Source: an uncultured Collinsella sp.
Lineage (GTDB): Bacteria; Actinomycetota; Coriobacteriia; Coriobacteriales; Coriobacteriaceae
Assembly (NCBI GenBank): GCA_900756725.1
Contig: CAAELJ010000119.1
Location: forward strand, 1 to 9,074
Direction: 5' to 3'
DNA length: 9,074 nucleotides
Part shown: positions 7,172 through 9,074 of the stretch, piece by piece
How positions within the stretch are numbered: the first letter of the stretch is position 1
How the letters are laid out: each line of letters opens with the position of its first letter
The notes under the pieces: generated by a model
What the model was told of the DNA's origin: nothing
What the model saw: the letters and a program-made list of their open reading frames with translations, nothing else
Database searches by the model: none
Position numbers and translations under genes: made by a program

Positions 7172-7374
7172 TGGACAATTAGTTCAGATACGTATTTTTT
7201 TAAAGCCCCAAAGGGCCGTTCGGAGCCTTCTGAGCTCCCCGGCGGATGCCATGCCGCCCAGTGCTCATCGTTTTCGAGTACAACCGCCGCATATTTACCC
7301 TCAAATCGCCCTCGAAGGCCCTTAGAAACGCCTCGAACGCCCGCCGTCTTATACGTATCTGAACTAACTGTCCA
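7172..7374. mobile_element. MITE-like element B1 (203 bases)
   Basis: The ends TGGACAATTAGTTCAG... (7172-7195) and the reverse complement of 7351-7374 match at 23 of 24 positions. The interior is GC-rich, contains small hairpins (GCCCCAAAGGGC near 7204; GGAGC...GCTCC near 7221-7237) and encodes no transposase. The same termini bound element B2 at 8699-8902, which marks B1 as a copy of a dispersed family, probably non-autonomous and moved by a transposase elsewhere in the genome. No clear target duplication is visible. A 96-codon open frame on the - strand crosses it and the prs terminator and is not credible as a gene. Confidence 0.75.
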
Positions 7375-7497
7375 GTAGCTATCGTCAACCTTCGCGGCAG
7401 AGCTCAATTTCCTGCAATCCCCTCAACCGATTCCATCGATTTCATAACACCCAGCCGTTCATGGCGCGCAGCGCCCCGCTGAGCGAAAAGAACGGTA

Positions 7498-7519
7498 TGG
7501 CGGTCGCATTCTGCCGCCA
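7498..7519. repeat. Small hairpin just upstream of the nuclease-like gene
   Basis: TGGCGG (7498-7503) pairs with CCGCCA (7514-7519), ending 18 bases before ATG 7538. It could be an operator or an RNA structure over the start region; no T-run follows. The rest of 7376-7497 shows nothing I can name. Confidence 0.35.
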
Positions 7520-7537
7520 ACTTAGTACGTTATAGCT

Positions 7538-8665
7538 ATGACGACCGTGATTTCACATCTCTCCGCCCTCCGCGCAATTCGTCGCGCACGACGGGCGTAC
7601 TCTGCCCTACCCTGGGACTCCGTTGATGGTGAACAGCAAGCACAGGCCTTGGCTAGCTGCATTCCCAATAATGACGCGATAGACTTTGGCGCACTTTCGA
7701 TACTCGACGCCTGGAATGAAGATGATTCCGAACTGCTCGATCTTCTCGTTTCAAACGAAGACAACAGACGCCCCGATAAGCGACTTCTTCAGCATATTCT
7801 CTCCGCTCCGCTTCCTGAAGGTGCAATTATGCACGTCGAGGCCGACATCTACGCAACGTCTCCTGCCATGACGGCCATGCTTTGTTCCAAAAATGAATCA
7901 GTCGCCAAAACCTTGATGCTTCTCATGGAACTGCTCGGAACCTACTCCCTTCCTCCCGGGGCAACATACCCCATTGCCTATGACGACATCTGGCCCAAGG
8001 GCAATGGCTACGAAGCGATGGGCGACCTCGATTGCCGGGGCGACCAGTCGGCGGCCGAACAGCAGAACGAAACCCGCTACGAACAGGCGCACTACAAATG
8101 CGAGCCCGCCACAACTATCGAAGAGCTTGAGGCGGTCGCGCGCTTCGCCAAAAGTAGCTCCTACGCCTCGTTTCGCACGGCAGTCAATCTCGCCCGACCC
8201 GGATCTGCATCCCCAGCCGAATCCCTAATGTTTGCCGTTCTCGGAGCGCCCATGCGCTTTGGCGGATTCGGATGTTGCAGCCTGCCCATGGGAGGCCTGC
8301 TACTCAACCATCGAATCGACTTCGACACCCTTGCGGTCAACATGTCCTCCGGCATCCCTTACGCCATCTGCGACCTATATTGCCCGGCAGCCGGAGTCGA
8401 CAACGAATACAACGGAATTGGGCATGAGCTTCAAAACGCTCGCATCCACGATGGCAATCGAAATAATGGACTCAAGGCAATGGGCATCCACGTCCTGGTT
8501 ATCAATCGCGACCAAATGAAAGACCTTGTTGCACTCGAAGCCTTCGCCCAAGCGATGCATCGACTCGCGGGAGTCCGATTCCGATATCGCATCAAGGGCT
8601 ATCGCAAGCGTCAGGCCGCTTGGCTCAACGCTCTGCGGGCCGGAATCGGCCTTGCGCCGGTCTAA
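7538..8665 (+). CDS. Putative PD-(D/E)XK (Vsr/DUF559-like) nuclease-domain protein, 375 aa
   Basis: Not a gene I can name. The C-terminal part (~285-350) has the layout of a Vsr/DUF559-type nuclease: an Asp in YAICDLYCP, Glu in VDNEYNGIGHE, then HDGNRNNGLKAMGIHVLVI, where Asp-x-x-Arg-Asn and a Leu-x-x-x-Gly-Ile-x-Val strand follow as in very-short-patch-repair-like folds. The N-terminal half (~80-140) contains LPEGAIMHVEADIYATSPA and LMELLGTYSLPP, resembling large families of uncharacterised proteins of gut Coriobacteria; a link to abortive-infection or toxin-type regulators is speculative. There is no signal peptide or membrane segment. No Shine-Dalgarno precedes ATG 7538. Codon use is less GC-biased than in glmU or prs, consistent with an accessory gene. 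It stands alone between elements B1 and B2. Substrate and role are unknown; defence or DNA processing is a guess. Confidence 0.75.
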   Translation: MTTVISHLSALRAIRRARRAYSALPWDSVDGEQQAQALASCIPNNDAIDFGALSILDAWNEDDSELLDLLVSNEDNRRPDKRLLQHILSAPLPEGAIMHVEADIYATSPAMTAMLCSKNESVAKTLMLLMELLGTYSLPPGATYPIAYDDIWPKGNGYEAMGDLDCRGDQSAAEQQNETRYEQAHYKCEPATTIEELEAVARFAKSSSYASFRTAVNLARPGSASPAESLMFAVLGAPMRFGGFGCCSLPMGGLLLNHRIDFDTLAVNMSSGIPYAICDLYCPAAGVDNEYNGIGHELQNARIHDGNRNNGLKAMGIHVLVINRDQMKDLVALEAFAQAMHRLAGVRFRYRIKGYRKRQAAWLNALRAGIGLAPV

Positions 8666-8688
8666 ACGGCGAATCACCCGTGCGCCGT
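8666..8688 (+). repeat. Hairpin directly after the nuclease-like gene
   Basis: ACGGCG (8666-8671) pairs with CGCCGT (8683-8688), starting one base after the stop codon. There is no T-run, so a factor-independent terminator is doubtful; element B2 begins 10 bases further on. Confidence 0.35.
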
Positions 8689-8698
8689 CGAGCAGGGC

Positions 8699-8902
8699 TG
8701 GACAGTTAGTTCAAATACGTATACATGGACACTTTGAATTAGGCTGTTTTGCAGCCATCTCTATACCATTCGCCCTATTTGAAGGCAGGGTAGACTTCAA
8801 AACAGCGCCATATGGACTAACTAAAGCTCCAAAACAACGTATCGGCATCGAATTAAGCACTTCGAGTCCTCAGAACTTATACGTATCTGAACTAACTGTC
8901 CA
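8699..8902. mobile_element. MITE-like element B2 (204 bases)
   Basis: The ends TGGACAGTTAGTTCAA... (8699-8722) and the reverse complement of 8879-8902 match at 23 of 24 positions. The right 27 bases (8876-8902) are identical to 7348-7374 of B1 in the same orientation. The interior is AT-richer than B1 and, as DNA, hardly similar, yet nearly the same length. Conceptual reading from the left end begins GQLVQIRI, as B1 does when read from its right end, simply because the terminal repeats are shared. No transposase and no clear target duplication. Confidence 0.75.
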
Positions 8903-8957
8903 CCTCGGATTTTGACGGCCGTCCAAACGTCCCCAAACAGCCTCAATTGCCCTCCAT

Positions 8958-8986
8958 TTGACAGCGGCAACAGGGTCGCTCACCAT
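8958..8986 (+). promoter_or_regulatory. Possible pth promoter
   Basis: TTGACA (8958-8963) is a perfect -35 hexamer. The -10 is poor: CACCAT (8981-8986) at 17 bases, or CATAGC (8984-8989) at 20. The position fits a start of transcription just before pth. Confidence 0.4.
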
Positions 8987-9016
8987 AGCAGGCGACAAAT
9001 CAACGAAAGGATGAAC

Positions 9017-9074
9017 ATGGCAGCCGCACAGCCGCTCAAGATTCGCATGGTTGCCGGGCTTGGCAACCCGGGCG
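9017..9074 (+). CDS. pth: Peptidyl-tRNA hydrolase, 5' end only
   Basis: Nineteen codons are visible, ending MVAGLGNPG, the signature start of bacterial Pth, which frees tRNA from peptidyl-tRNA dropped by ribosomes. AAAGGA (9006-9011) lies five bases before ATG 9017, which makes that start better than ATG 9011, which overlaps the site. Most of the gene lies outside the window. A pth gene a short way after prs is a common Gram-positive order, which supports the call. Confidence 0.85.
   Translation, partial: MAAAQPLKIRMVAGLGNPG

Noticed and set aside
6228..7178. 316-codon open frame antisense to prs
   Set aside because: Same shadow effect; composition is Asp/Gly/Val-rich and it runs through the prs terminator.
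7117..7407. 96-codon open frame on the - strand across B1
   Set aside because: TTG start, spans the prs terminator and both terminal repeats of B1; the product has no recognisable domain.
1..9074. CRISPR array, tRNA or rRNA
   Set aside because: No regularly spaced direct repeats, no cloverleaf-like or rRNA-like sequence was seen by eye.

Overview
The window reads as a high-GC Gram-positive chromosome, most likely Coriobacteriia and Collinsella-like. That placement is an inference from protein style, GC-rich codon choice and gene content; it was not tested by a search. Six protein genes are clear, plus the first bases of a seventh. They fall into a core block and an accessory insertion.

Left part (1-1049): the 3' end of an exonuclease III gene (xth, + strand) runs into a ~535-base gap without genes. 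It faces the end of a leftward operon. The gap holds two related, tandem inverted-repeat modules (588-747 and 844-1009). Each has ~30-base arms around a hairpin core; the first core is a good two-way terminator and the second looks decayed.

Middle (1050-4388, - strand): a compact three-gene ECF-type vitamin/micronutrient importer in the order T component, fused double ATPase, S component. The first pair overlaps as TGATG and the second has a 4-base gap. The linker between the two ATPase domains contains a 195-base in-frame insert whose ends are imperfect inverted repeats. This looks like a palindromic mobile element that the gene has absorbed. The operon has a good sigma70-type promoter in the short divergent gap shared with glmU.

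Right core (4495-7085, + strand): glmU (UDP-GlcNAc synthesis) and prs (PRPP synthase), each followed by a strong intrinsic terminator. The first 19 codons of pth (peptidyl-tRNA hydrolase) sit at the right edge. The glmU-prs-pth order is common in Gram-positives.

Between prs and pth lies ~1.9 kb of accessory DNA: two MITE-like elements of ~204 bases (7172-7374 and 8699-8902), with nearly identical terminal inverted repeats and the same orientation, flanking one 375-aa gene. That gene ends in what looks like a PD-(D/E)XK (Vsr/DUF559-like) nuclease core, and it has no visible Shine-Dalgarno. I see no CRISPR array, tRNA, rRNA or transposase gene.
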